Below, piece by piece: positions 8,664-17,487 of a stretch of DNA of 39,932 bases. A program made the translations under genes and the position numbers. This stretch comes from an uncultured Oscillibacter sp. (GTDB taxonomy: Bacteria; Bacillota; Clostridia; Oscillospirales; Oscillospiraceae), in the NCBI GenBank assembly GCA_910576845.1, contig CAJTJA010000003.1, positions 1 to 39,932 of the forward strand, written 5' to 3'. Under the pieces are notes generated by a model. The model saw only the letters and a list, made by a program, of their open reading frames with translations. It had not been told where the DNA came from and did no database searches. The first letter of the stretch is position 1; every line of letters starts with the position of its first letter.

Positions 8664-11600
8664 ATGTCAAAGAACAAAGTGTTCAAGACGATGGACGGTA
8701 ATGAGGCTGCCGCATACGTGTCCTACGCCTTTACCGAGGTAGCTACCATTTACCCCATCACCCCGTCCAGCCCTATGGCTGACCACGTGGACGCGTGGGC
8801 TGCCAACGGCAAGAAGAACCTGTTTGGTCAGCCCGTGAAGCTGGTCGAAATGCAGGCGGAATCCGGTGCGGCCGGCGCGATGCACGGCTCTCTGGAGACC
8901 GGCTCCCTGACCAGCACCTACACCGCTTCCCAGGGCCTGCTGCTGATGATCCCTCCCATGTACCGGATTGCCGGTTCTCAGCTGCCCGGCGTTATGCATG
9001 TCTCCGCCCGTACGGTGGCCACCCACTCCCTGTCCATTTTCGGTGATCACTCCGACGCCATGGCCTGCCGTCAGACCGGCTGGGCGCAGATGGCTTCCTC
9101 CAGCGTGCAGGAGTGCATGGACATGGGTGCCGTTGCGCACCTGTCCGCCATCAAGGGTTCCATCCCCTTCCAGCATTTCTTCGATGGCTTCCGAACCTCT
9201 CATGAGATCCAGAAGATTGAGGTTTGGGACTATGAGGATCTGGGCAAGCTGCTGGATTGGGACGCCGTTCAGAGATTCAAGGATCACGCGCTGAGCACGG
9301 AGCATCCCACCCTGCGCCATACCCTGCAAAATCCCGACACCTTCTTCCAGTCCCGCGAGGCCTGCAACACCGCCTATGATGCGCTGCCCGCCATCGTCGA
9401 GGAGTACATGGGCAAGATTAACGAGCTCACCGGCCGCAACTATCAGCTGTTCAACTACTACGGCGCCCCCGATGCGGAGCGCGTTGTGGTAGCCATGGGC
9501 TCCGTCTGCGAGACGCTGACCGAGGTCGTTGATTATCTGGTGGAACGCGGTGAAAAGGTTGGCTTCATCCAGGTCCATCTGTTCCGTCCCTTCTCCATGG
9601 AGCGTCTGCTGGAGAAGATTCCCGCTTCCTGCAAGTGCCTGACCGTTCTGGACCGCACCAAGGAGCCCGGCGCTCCTGGCGAGCCTCTGTATCTGGACGT
9701 GTGCAACGCCCTGTGGGAAGGCAAGCGCACCAACATTGAGGTCCTGTGCGGCCGCTACGGCCTGGGTTCCAAGGATACCACTCCCGCCCAGATGAAAGCC
9801 GTGTTCGACAACATGACGGGTGAGAAGAAGAACCACTTCACTGTCGGCATTAATGATGACGTCACCCACCTGTCCCTGCCCGTTGGCGAGAACATCGTCA
9901 CTGCCGGCAAGTCCATCATCTCCTGCAAGTTCTGGGGTCTGGGCTCTGACGGCACCGTGGGCGCCAACAAGAACTCCATCAAGATCATCGGCGACCACAC
10001 CGACCAGTACGCCCAGGCTTACTTCGAGTATGACTCCAAGAAGTCCGGCGGTGTCACCAAGTCCCACCTGCGCTTCGGTCATGAGCCCATCCACAGCACC
10101 TACTATGTCACCATGGCTGATTTCGTGGCCTGCCACAAGCCGTCTTACATCAAGGACTTCGACATCGTCTCCGAGATCAAGCCCCACGGCACCTTCCTGC
10201 TGAACACCAGCTGGAGCGGCGCTGAGCTGGAGGCGAACCTGCCCAACCGTGTGAAACGCCAGATCGCCGAGCGTGAGATCAACTTCTACACCATCGACGC
10301 CACTGCTATCGCCATGGAGCTGGGCCTGGGCAACCGCACCAACACTGTGCTGCAGGCTGCCTTCTTCAAGCTCTCCGGCATCATCCCCATCGCTGATGCC
10401 GTGGGCTACATGAAAGCCGCTATCGTCAAGTCCTACTCCAAGAAGGGCCAGAAGATCGTCGACATGAACAGCGCCGCCGTTGACAGGGGTGTTGACGCCG
10501 CCGTGAAGATCGATGTTCCTGCGTCTTGGAAGACCCTGCCTGACGACACCCAGGCTCCCGACGCCAATCTGCCGCACTACATCCGTGCGATCCAGATCCC
10601 TGTCAACAAGCAGGCCGGCGATACGATCCCCGTGAGCGAGTTCATGCCTTACGCCGATGGCGTCACCCCCTCTGAGACATCCAAGTACGAAAAGCGCGGC
10701 ATTGCCGTGAAGGTGCCCCAGTGGCTCCCCGAGAACTGCATCGGCTGCAACAAGTGCGCTCTGGTCTGCCCACATGCCGCCATTCGTCCCTTCCTGCTGA
10801 ACGCGGAGGAAGAGGCCGCGAAGCCCGCCTCCTTCGTCACCAAGGAGGCCAAGGGCAAGGGCTTTGAGGGCCTGACCTTCCGCATGCAGGTCGATCCTTT
10901 GGACTGCCAGGGCTGCGGCGCCTGCGCCAACGCCTGCCCCGCCAAGGAGAAGGCTCTGGTCATGGAGCCGCTGGAGACCCAGATGCCCGAGCAGGAGAAC
11001 TGGGACCATGCGCTGACCCTGTCCACCAAGGCCAACCCTATGGACAAGTTCACCGTCCGCGGCTCTCAGTTCGAGCGTCCTCTGTACGAGTTCAGCGGCG
11101 CCTGCGCCGGCTGCGGCGAGGCTCCCTACATGAAGCTCATGTCCCAGTTGTTCGGTGATCGGATGTTCGTTACCTCGGCCACTGGCTGCGCTTACGTCGT
11201 GGGTTCCTCCACGCCTTCCTTCCCCTACGCGGCCAACGAGAAGGGCCACGGCCCCGCCAACTCCAACTCCCTGTTCGAGGATAACGCCGAGTATGCGCTG
11301 GGCATGAAGCTGTCCATCGACCAGATGCGCCGTCAAATGGCCACCCACGCCGAGGCTGTGGTGGCTGCCACCTCCGACGCTGCGCTGAAGAACGCCATCG
11401 AGGCCTGGCTGGCTGAGGGCGATAACGGCGATAAGACCCGCGCTTTGTCCGAGGCGGTTGTGGCCGCTCTGGACGCCACCACTGAGACCTCCGCTGACAT
11501 CGCTTTCATGAAGGATAACAAGGATGTTCTGCCTAAGAAGAGCGTCTGGATGTACGGCGGCGACGGCTGGGCTTACGATATCGGCTTCGGTGGTCTGGAC

Positions 11601-12185
11601 CATGTTCTGGCTTCTGGTGCTGACGTGAACATTCTGGTGGTCGATACCGAGGTGTACTCCAACACCGGCGGTCAGGCTTCCAAGGCCACCCAGCTGGGTG
11701 CTGTGGCGCAGTTTGCCAACGCCGGCAAGAGGACCGGCAAGAAGGATCTGGGCGCCATCGCCATGACGTATGGCAACGTCTATGTTGCTCAGGTTGCCAT
11801 GGGCGCCAACGAGCAGCACCTCATCACGGCTTTGAAGGAAGCCGAGGCGCATCACGGCCCCTCCCTCATCATTGCTTACGCCCCTTGCATCAACCATGGT
11901 ATCTCCAAAGGCATGGGCCAGGTCCAGCTGGAGGAGAAGCAGGCCAGCGAGTGCGGCTATTGGCCCCTGTGGCGCTATGTGCCCGAATTGAAGGACGAGG
12001 GTAAGAATCCCTTCATCCTGACCAGCAAGGAGCCCAACGGGGAGCTGCTGGACTTCATGATGGGCGAGACCCGGTTTGCCTCTCTGACCAGAACCTTCCC
12101 CGAGACTGCCAAGGAGCTGTTCGAGGAGGCCCAGGAGTTTTGCGCTGATCGTTACGCCAGGTACAAGAAGCTGGCTGAGCAGTAA
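8664..12185 (+). CDS. nifJ: Pyruvate:ferredoxin (flavodoxin) oxidoreductase, single-chain
   Basis: 1173 residues, the standard length of homodimeric PFOR. It oxidises pyruvate with CoA to acetyl-CoA and CO2, reducing ferredoxin, and is the central energy enzyme of fermenting clostridia. Two ferredoxin-type cluster motifs are visible (C692/C695/C698/C702 and C748/C751/C754/C758). The proximal cluster ligands are C814, C817, C842 and C1075, in the same spacing as the Desulfovibrio enzyme. The TPP-binding part has GDGWAYDIGFGG. ATG 8664 with GGAGGAATT is preferred to an upstream in-frame ATG at 8502, whose extra 54 residues do not match the family. Codon use is strongly biased, as in highly expressed genes. 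Confidence 0.97.
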   Translation: MSKNKVFKTMDGNEAAAYVSYAFTEVATIYPITPSSPMADHVDAWAANGKKNLFGQPVKLVEMQAESGAAGAMHGSLETGSLTSTYTASQGLLLMIPPMYRIAGSQLPGVMHVSARTVATHSLSIFGDHSDAMACRQTGWAQMASSSVQECMDMGAVAHLSAIKGSIPFQHFFDGFRTSHEIQKIEVWDYEDLGKLLDWDAVQRFKDHALSTEHPTLRHTLQNPDTFFQSREACNTAYDALPAIVEEYMGKINELTGRNYQLFNYYGAPDAERVVVAMGSVCETLTEVVDYLVERGEKVGFIQVHLFRPFSMERLLEKIPASCKCLTVLDRTKEPGAPGEPLYLDVCNALWEGKRTNIEVLCGRYGLGSKDTTPAQMKAVFDNMTGEKKNHFTVGINDDVTHLSLPVGENIVTAGKSIISCKFWGLGSDGTVGANKNSIKIIGDHTDQYAQAYFEYDSKKSGGVTKSHLRFGHEPIHSTYYVTMADFVACHKPSYIKDFDIVSEIKPHGTFLLNTSWSGAELEANLPNRVKRQIAEREINFYTIDATAIAMELGLGNRTNTVLQAAFFKLSGIIPIADAVGYMKAAIVKSYSKKGQKIVDMNSAAVDRGVDAAVKIDVPASWKTLPDDTQAPDANLPHYIRAIQIPVNKQAGDTIPVSEFMPYADGVTPSETSKYEKRGIAVKVPQWLPENCIGCNKCALVCPHAAIRPFLLNAEEEAAKPASFVTKEAKGKGFEGLTFRMQVDPLDCQGCGACANACPAKEKALVMEPLETQMPEQENWDHALTLSTKANPMDKFTVRGSQFERPLYEFSGACAGCGEAPYMKLMSQLFGDRMFVTSATGCAYVVGSSTPSFPYAANEKGHGPANSNSLFEDNAEYALGMKLSIDQMRRQMATHAEAVVAATSDAALKNAIEAWLAEGDNGDKTRALSEAVVAALDATTETSADIAFMKDNKDVLPKKSVWMYGGDGWAYDIGFGGLDHVLASGADVNILVVDTEVYSNTGGQASKATQLGAVAQFANAGKRTGKKDLGAIAMTYGNVYVAQVAMGANEQHLITALKEAEAHHGPSLIIAYAPCINHGISKGMGQVQLEEKQASECGYWPLWRYVPELKDEGKNPFILTSKEPNGELLDFMMGETRFASLTRTFPETAKELFEEAQEFCADRYARYKKLAEQ

Positions 12186-12262
12186 TTGTAGGTCAGAATC
12201 AGTACGGAATTGGTGTGAAAGCAAAATTTCCTTAAAACACCCTGCAATAGAAATCCATTTTG

Positions 12263-12421
12263 AGCTACAAGCCCAAGAACGAGTTGCCCGTGGTGGAATA
12301 CCTGAAGGCCTAGGGCCGCTTCGCTCACATGTTCAAACCCGGCAACGAGTGGATGATCGAGGAAGTCCAGAAGGAAGTCGACAAAAACTGGGAAGACATC
12401 CTCAAGCTCTGCGAGCTGTAA
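12263..12421 (+). pseudogene. Remnant of a PorB-like 2-oxoacid:ferredoxin oxidoreductase beta subunit
   Basis: The frame from 12263 reads as the C-terminus of the beta subunit of multi-subunit oxoacid oxidoreductases: LSYKPKNELPVVEYLKA, a TAG stop at 12311-12313, then GRFAHMFKPGNEWMIEE and a charged helix ending LKLCEL with TAA at 12419-12421. In the family the position of the TAG is normally Gln (QGRF), so one C-to-T change explains it. All of the upstream thiamine-binding part is missing; an in-frame TAG at 12248-12250 and unrelated sequence stand there. It lies directly behind the intact PFOR and kept the terminator that follows. It is a relic, not a working gene. Confidence 0.7.
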
Positions 12422-12455
12422 GCTTTCCGCTTACCTGCTATATACACTCTCCAAA

Positions 12456-12497
12456 GCCAAAGAGGGCCGCCGGAAGGCGGCCCCCTTTGGCTTTTTT
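12456..12497 (+). terminator. Strong terminator behind nifJ and the porB relic
   Basis: A 16-bp nearly perfect stem (12456-12471 with 12476-12491), a GGAA loop and TTTTTT at 12492-12497. It probably now ends nifJ transcripts as well. Confidence 0.95.
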
Positions 12498-12636
12498 CCT
12501 GCCGATATTTCATCTAGAGCTTTCAGCAACGGAGGTTTTAAACTTTTGACTTTGAACACTTCAGAGAAACGGCTTAAAGGGCCAGGGGCTTTCCATAAAA
12601 GACTCATTAGTTTAACATTTTTTGGATTTATAGCAT

Positions 12637-13307
12637 TTGCAGTCAATAAAGGTGCGCCGCATTGCAGATTGTTTGGAATCTATCCCGGAACATAAGGGTG
12701 TTTCCGGATGCTTTGAAGGAGATAATTTCTGCATTGCTATACCACAGCAGATAGAACTGGCGGAACAGCTCCGGAGCCATATTTTAGGGCCTGTTCACAT
12801 AAGGCCAAACACACATCTTTCCGGCAAATTTTGCCGTCTGCGGCGTTAAAAATTTTTGACGCACGCCAGTGCGCCTGCAAATTTTTGCCTTGCAGCCGGC
12901 GAAAATTTGCTCGAAAATCTGCGCATTTGTCTTATGTGAACAGGCCCTAGAAAGCACCTCTCATCTGGACTGTGCTGCCGGTGCCGTCCCTGTTTTTGGC
13001 GTAAGCCTCATGGATGAACCGGGGTCTTGCCGGAAGTATTTTACATGTGTGCGGCTCTCGCCTTCTCCCAGACTAACTCCAAAAACCATACAGTCTGCTA
13101 TTCGCCCGGAACGGGAAGTTTTTTGGAGGAAGAGACGCGGCGGCCGGTGGATGTCACAGACGCGCTGAAGAGAGACGAATTTACCTTTTTGCCCAGCTTC
13201 AGTATGATATCACCACCGGAAAGGCAGAAGGGGCGAAATCTCTGGTTCGTTGGAATCACGGCGTCAAGGGACGGATCTCTCCTGATAAATGTATTTCTGA
13301 TATCTAA
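12637..13307 (+). pseudogene. Decayed GGDEF-EAL (cyclic-di-GMP) gene split by a MITE-like element
   Basis: Before the insertion the frame reads RRIADCLESIPEHKGVSGCF then EGDNFCIAIPQ, the core of a GGDEF domain with a degenerate signature. After the insertion, DVTDALKRDEFTFL (frame ending near 13190) continues, one frame over, into QYDITTGKAEGAKSLVRWNH and VKGRISPDKCIS (13182-13307), the start of an EAL phosphodiesterase domain. A frameshift lies near 13185-13195, a TAA stands at 13305-13307 and the EAL catalytic part is gone. The original protein would have made or degraded cyclic-di-GMP. A further open stretch up to about 13490 could be more of the same decay; I cannot assign it. Confidence 0.65.
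12787..12947. mobile_element. MITE-like element 1, 161 bp, TA-flanked
   Basis: The 17-bp terminal repeats (12787-12803 and 12931-12947) are perfect inverted copies, beginning GGGCCTGTTCACATA. TA dinucleotides flank both ends (12785-12786 and 12948-12949), as expected for a TA target duplication. The interior is also an imperfect palindrome with AAATTTT and CTGC blocks mirrored on both sides, so the whole element can fold into one long hairpin. It has no coding capacity and would need a transposase from elsewhere. It sits inside the GGDEF relic. Confidence 0.85.
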
Positions 13308-13439
13308 AAAGCACTCTATAGTTTTGGAAATCTGCTGCGGCATTGGCTGAGAGAACTTATGGACATGAACCCCAGAGTTTCACAGGCAATGTTGAATGCG
13401 GCGGCACTTTTTTGGATTGGAGAAAATAAACAAAAATCA

Positions 13440-13469
13440 TTGACAACCGTCCTCTCTAGCTCATATAAT
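13440..13469 (+). promoter_or_regulatory. Consensus promoter of the chemoreceptor gene
   Basis: TTGACA (13440-13445), an 18-bp spacer and TATAAT (13464-13469). RNA would start near 13476, which rules out the TTG at 13478 as a practical start and supports ATG 13529. Confidence 0.88.
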
Positions 13470-13528
13470 AAACATAGTTGCGTAAATTGAAGACCGCAGC
13501 TCAGTTAGAAAAATTGAGGTGGAAAGAG

Positions 13529-15493
13529 ATGAAAAGCATCCGCAAGAAAATCACAGTATGCCTGATAGCAACCGTCCTGATCTCCATGGTTATAGTAGGC
13601 GCGTTCAGCATTACGCTGAGCTACAGGAGCACTCTCACCACGGTAGAACAGATGATGAGTGAGACTGCGGTGCTGGCAGCCGAGCGTATTGAACAGGAAC
13701 TTACCGCATACAAAAATGTAGCCATGGACACAGGCCGCATCTCGCAGCTGTCCAGCTCGCTTATACCTTTGGATGAAAAGCGCGCTATCATTGACGAGCG
13801 GGTCAGCCTGCATGGCTTTCAGAGGGGCAATGTCATTGACTCCAACGGCATCAGCATCTTCGACGGAAATAATTATTCGGACCGGGAGTATGTAAAGCAG
13901 GCCATGCAGGGGAATGTCTATGTTTCTGAACCGCTGGTCAGCAAAGTTACAGGGGAGTTGTCTATTATGGTGGCGGCACCCCTTTATTCCAGCAGAGGGC
14001 AGATTCAAGGCGTTGTGTACTTCGTCCCGCCGGAGACTTTTCTGAATGACATCGTCTCTTCCATTAAGATCGGCGAGAACTGCCGGGCCTATATGATCAA
14101 CAAGTCCGGCGATACCATTGCCGATATTACCTTGGATACCATTACTACTCAGAATATTGAACGGGAGGCTCAAAGTGATCCCTCTTTGAAGAGCCGGGCT
14201 GCCATTCATGAGGCTATGCGCCGGGGAGAGAACGGCTTTGGGAGCATTCGTGCCTCTGATGGCCCCCGTTTCCTGGCATATGCCCCTGTAGGCGGAACAG
14301 ACGGCTGGAGTGTCGCCGTTGCTGCACCGAAGTCGAATTACCTGGCGGATACATATTTCGGCATGGTTATCAATGTGCTTGTGAGCCTGGTTTCTGTTCT
14401 GGTTTCCATCGTAGTGGCTCTGAAGCTGTCCAACAATATCAGTATTCCTATGCAGGCCTGTGCCAAGCGGATGAAACTGCTGGTAGAGGGAGATTTGGAT
14501 TCTCCTGTCCCCCAGACCAAAGGACAGGATGAAACGGCAGAATTGACCCGGTCCACAGCGCAGATGGTGTCCGGGCTAAATACCATTATCAGCGATATTG
14601 GCTATCTGCTCACCGAAATGGCCAATCAGAATTTTAATATTCAGTCTTCTCACCGGGATGCCTATGTGGGCGACTTTCAGAGTATCCTGCGGTCTATGCA
14701 AAATCTAAAGGTGGAGCTCAGCAGCACGATGCGCCAGATCAATGCGTCTGCCGGTCAGGTTTCCTCCGCCAGCGGCCAGGTTTCCATGGGCGCCCAGACG
14801 CTGAGTCAAGGCTCTATGGAGCAGGCCAGCTCTGTGGAACAGCTTGCGGCTACCATCACCGATATTTCTAACAGCGCCAAGAAAACCTCTGCCGCTGCTG
14901 AGGAGGCAGGCCGGTTTGTGGGGCAGGCCGGCGGCCAGCTCGGCGTAAGCGTGGAACATGTCAAAGAGCTGAACGCTGCTATGGAGAAGATTTCCAGCTC
15001 GTCCGAAGAAATTTCCAAAATCATTGCTACGATTGAGAATATCGCGTTCCAGACCAACATCCTGGCCTTGAACGCCGCCGTGGAGGCGGCCCGGGCAGGT
15101 TCCGCCGGAAAGGGTTTCGCGGTTGTGGCTGACGAGGTGCGGAATTTGGCCACCAGGTCCGACCAGGCTGCCAAAGCCACGAAGGAGCTGATTGAGAGCT
15201 CCATCACTGCGGTCGTTGAGGGCAGCCGCGCCGTGGAACTGGTCACAGAATCCTTGGAGCAGACCAGCGTCTATGCCGGTCATGTGACGACTCAAATGGA
15301 TGTTGTAGTGGAGGCTGTTGAAAATCAGACATCCGCCATTACTCAGGTTACTGAGGGCATCGACCAGATTTCCTCTGTAGTACAGACCAACAGCGCCACC
15401 GCTCAGGAGAGCGCCGCGGCCAGCGAAGAGCTTTCTGCGGAGGCAGCCAGCTTGAAACAGCTTGTGGACCGTTTTACTCTTGCCGAAGTTTAA
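13529..15493 (+). CDS. Methyl-accepting chemotaxis protein with dCache sensor
   Basis: 654 residues from ATG 13529 (AGGTGG about 6 nt upstream). Order: TM helix about 9-31, extracellular dCache-type double PAS-like sensor about 35-270, TM helix about 275-300, HAMP, then a long methyl-accepting coiled coil. The signalling tip is clear (ENIAFQTNILALNAAVEAAR and GKGFAVVADEVRNLA). No CheR-docking pentapeptide ends the protein. It would pass a ligand signal to CheA/CheW at the pole. dCache sensors often bind amino acids or carboxylates, but the ligand cannot be read here. No other chemotaxis gene is in the window, so it is an orphan receptor in a decayed neighbourhood. Confidence 0.95.
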   Translation: MKSIRKKITVCLIATVLISMVIVGAFSITLSYRSTLTTVEQMMSETAVLAAERIEQELTAYKNVAMDTGRISQLSSSLIPLDEKRAIIDERVSLHGFQRGNVIDSNGISIFDGNNYSDREYVKQAMQGNVYVSEPLVSKVTGELSIMVAAPLYSSRGQIQGVVYFVPPETFLNDIVSSIKIGENCRAYMINKSGDTIADITLDTITTQNIEREAQSDPSLKSRAAIHEAMRRGENGFGSIRASDGPRFLAYAPVGGTDGWSVAVAAPKSNYLADTYFGMVINVLVSLVSVLVSIVVALKLSNNISIPMQACAKRMKLLVEGDLDSPVPQTKGQDETAELTRSTAQMVSGLNTIISDIGYLLTEMANQNFNIQSSHRDAYVGDFQSILRSMQNLKVELSSTMRQINASAGQVSSASGQVSMGAQTLSQGSMEQASSVEQLAATITDISNSAKKTSAAAEEAGRFVGQAGGQLGVSVEHVKELNAAMEKISSSSEEISKIIATIENIAFQTNILALNAAVEAARAGSAGKGFAVVADEVRNLATRSDQAAKATKELIESSITAVVEGSRAVELVTESLEQTSVYAGHVTTQMDVVVEAVENQTSAITQVTEGIDQISSVVQTNSATAQESAAASEELSAEAASLKQLVDRFTLAEV

Positions 15494-15528
15494 ACTGCAG
15501 TTAAAGCCGCTGCTCAGATTCTGCTTTA

Positions 15529-15720
15529 TATAGTCAACATAGTTGAAAAAAAGTATTTCCTTCTTTTCAACCGGCGGACCAAAGGTCCGCCGGGGCGCGG
15601 AGCGCCCATGCGTTTCCTATGAAGGTGAGCACAGAAAGCCGCTGATGCGGTTTATGGCGTTGCAGAGCAGCGCCGTATTGAAAAGAATCCTTTGGATTTT
15701 TTTCAACTGTGCTGACTATA
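15529..15720. mobile_element. MITE-like element 2, about 192 bp
   Basis: The 24-bp ends 15529-15552 and 15697-15720 are inverted copies with 22 of 24 matches, starting TATAGTCA and ending in seven A (left) or seven T (right). The ends are TATA, so a TA target duplication is possible but cannot be separated from the repeat. Inside are a perfect 10-bp-stem hairpin (15571-15593) and a shorter GGGCGC/GCGCCC hairpin. No coding capacity. The ends differ from those of element 1, so a different transposase family moved it. Confidence 0.75.
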
Positions 15721-15753
15721 ACCCGCGCTGTATCGAAAGCAAATCATGGAAAT

Positions 15754-15787
15754 GAGAGAGAACGAGAATCGTTCTCTCTCATTTTTT
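15754..15787 (+). terminator. Strong terminator downstream of the chemoreceptor
   Basis: A perfect 12-bp stem (15754-15765 with 15769-15780), loop GAA, then ATTTTTT. It is 260 nt behind the receptor stop codon because element 2 lies between; the element probably separated the gene from its terminator. Confidence 0.88.
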
Positions 15788-16131
15788 GTCAATATTGATG
15801 TTTTTTGCACAGTTAACAGACATAAAAAGCATCCATGCTTTGCGGCGGTGCCCGTCCGCACTGCGGAAGATGCTTTGCTTCTTTGGCTCAACGCTCTATA
15901 ACTGGCAGATCGTATGTCTGGCGGCGTGGAGCGGCAATTTGTCTGTATTTGCCTCTTCCCGCCGGCTTATATGAAAAGTCCATTGATTATTTTTGAAAGA
16001 CTGTGGCGGAGATTTGCCGCAGGAGACCACAGAACTTCTTTTTTGAACTTCTCTATACCCGCTAAAAAACAGGAATTTCACATTATTTCAAGCGTGTCGA
16101 CGATATCCTCCTCCCCGAGGCATTTTCCCGC
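15788..16131. other. Intergenic gap without recognisable gene
   Basis: 344 bp between the terminator and the rimM promoter. Short reading frames exist on both strands but none has a ribosome site plus recognisable sequence. I see nothing supportable here. Confidence 0.4.
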
Positions 16132-16160
16132 TTGCCCCGGCAGACAGAACATGCTATACT
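16132..16160 (+). promoter_or_regulatory. Promoter of rimM-trmD
   Basis: TTGCCC (16132-16137), a 17-bp spacer and TATACT (16155-16160), 32 bp before the rimM ATG. Confidence 0.8.
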
Positions 16161-16192
16161 TTTTTCAAACAAATGCGCGAAGGAGAGCCGCT

Positions 16193-16690
16193 ATGAAATC
16201 AGACATGATCCATATCGCCAGAATCACCGGCGTCCATGGCATCCGGGGTGAACTCCGGGTCCTGCCCCTGGACAGAGAACCGGAATTTCTTACCGGCTTT
16301 CACGTTTTCTATCTGGACGGACAGCCCACCGTTGTGGAGGCTGCCCGGGTCCACAAGAACTTCGTCCTGCTCAAGCTCTCTGGTGTGGAGGACCGTACCG
16401 CCGCAGAGGCTCTGCGGGGCAGGGAACTCCTTATTCGCCGCAGCGACGCTCAGCTTCCCGCCGGCGAATACTTTGACAGCGAACTGCTGGGATTGGATGT
16501 ATACAACGGTGAAACTGGCGAGTGTGTTGGGGAACTGGTGAAGGTAGAGCGTTATCCCGCCAGCAAGGTTTACACGGTCCGGGGAGTAAGAGAATTTCTG
16601 GTTCCGGCGGTAAAGGACGCATTTATCCTGAATGTGGACCTGGAAAATAACCGGATGGACATTCGAGTTTGGGAGGGGCTGGATGAATGA
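16193..16690 (+). CDS. rimM: Ribosome maturation factor RimM
   Basis: 165 residues, normal length. The N-terminal motif IARITGVHGIRGELRV and the C-terminal PRC-barrel stretch REFLVPAVKDAFI followed by VDLENNRMDI are typical. RimM helps assemble the head of the 30S subunit together with protein S19. ATG 16193 with AAGGAGAG is chosen; the open frame extends upstream but without a ribosome site and across the promoter. It overlaps trmD by 4 nt (ATGA), so the two are translationally coupled. The usual neighbours rpsP and rplS are absent here. Confidence 0.95.
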   Translation: MKSDMIHIARITGVHGIRGELRVLPLDREPEFLTGFHVFYLDGQPTVVEAARVHKNFVLLKLSGVEDRTAAEALRGRELLIRRSDAQLPAGEYFDSELLGLDVYNGETGECVGELVKVERYPASKVYTVRGVREFLVPAVKDAFILNVDLENNRMDIRVWEGLDE

Positions 16691-17457
16691 ATATTGATAT
16701 TCTGACGCTTTTTCCAGACTCCGTAAACGCCATGCTGAATGTCAGTATTCTTGGCCGTGCGCAGCAGCGGGGTTATATCTCCATCCGCAGCCATCAAATC
16801 AGAAAGTACACCACTAATAAGCAAATGCAGGTGGACGATTACCCCTATGGCGGAGGCAGGGGGGCCGTCATGCAGGCGGACCCGCTGTACCGCTGCTGGA
16901 GCCATGTTGTTGAAACCCACGGACCGGGGCGGACCATCTTTCTCTCTCCCTGCGGCAGAACGTTCACTCAAGATGTTGCCAGAGAGCTGAAAGCGGGGTA
17001 TGATCATCTCGTTTTGGTCTGTGGACATTATGAGGGTGTGGATCAGCGCTTTCTGGATGAATGCGTGGACGAGGAAATCAGTATGGGAGATTTCGTTCTT
17101 ACCGGAGGGGAGATTCCCGCCATGGCTCTGGCCGACGCGGTGTGCCGGATGGTCCCTGGCGTACTGCCGGACGAAGCGTGTTTTCAGGAGGAGTCTCACT
17201 GGAACGGGCTTTTGGAATATCCGCAATATTCCCGTCCCGCTGTCTGGCATGACCGCGCTGTACCCGAAATCCTGCTCTCTGGAGATCATGGGAAGGTGGA
17301 GGCCTGGCGGAAAAAGGAGAGCTATAAACGTACTATGCGCCGCCGGCCGGATCTCTTTGAAAAGTTTGATGAAAGCCAGCTTATTACAAAGGCTGAAAAA
17401 AAAATTCTCCAGACCGCCAAAGATGAGCTGGCGATGGAGGATGGAAACGAAGGATGA
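16687..17457 (+). CDS. trmD: tRNA (guanine-N1-)-methyltransferase TrmD
   Basis: 256 residues, full length. It methylates G37 of tRNAs next to the anticodon with S-adenosylmethionine and so prevents frameshifting. The knotted SPOUT domain is visible (YPYGGGRGAVMQADP, VCGHYEGVDQRFLDE, MGDFVLTGGEIPAMALADAV). It is coupled to rimM by an ATGA overlap and is convergent with cysS. In most Firmicutes rplS follows trmD; here it does not. Confidence 0.97.
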   Translation: MNIDILTLFPDSVNAMLNVSILGRAQQRGYISIRSHQIRKYTTNKQMQVDDYPYGGGRGAVMQADPLYRCWSHVVETHGPGRTIFLSPCGRTFTQDVARELKAGYDHLVLVCGHYEGVDQRFLDECVDEEISMGDFVLTGGEIPAMALADAVCRMVPGVLPDEACFQEESHWNGLLEYPQYSRPAVWHDRAVPEILLSGDHGKVEAWRKKESYKRTMRRRPDLFEKFDESQLITKAEKKILQTAKDELAMEDGNEG

Positions 17458-17487
17458 AAAGCACCCTTATACGGGTTTTGGAAAAGA

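Noticed and set aside
8667..12224. Very long minus-strand reading frame opposite nifJ (similar ones opposite pyrG, the antiporter, glgX and cyuA)
   Set aside because: These mirror the codon bias of GC-rich genes on the other strand, lack ribosome sites and show low-complexity sequence unlike any family I know.
12311..12313. In-frame TAG of the PorB relic as recoded codon (pyrrolysine or suppressed amber)
   Set aside because: The N-terminal part of the gene is missing and another stop lies just upstream, so decay is the simpler reading.
12186..13477. Prophage or integrative element in the scarred region
   Set aside because: No integrase, phage or conjugation gene and no att-like direct repeats; small MITE-like elements and gene decay explain what is seen.
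13478..13528. TTG at 13478 as start of the chemoreceptor
   Set aside because: It would be practically leaderless relative to the consensus promoter; ATG 13529 has a ribosome site and gives the normal N-terminal membrane helix.
15914..16192. Long upstream extension of rimM
   Set aside because: It crosses the rimM promoter and has no similarity to the family; ATG 16193 has a strong ribosome site.
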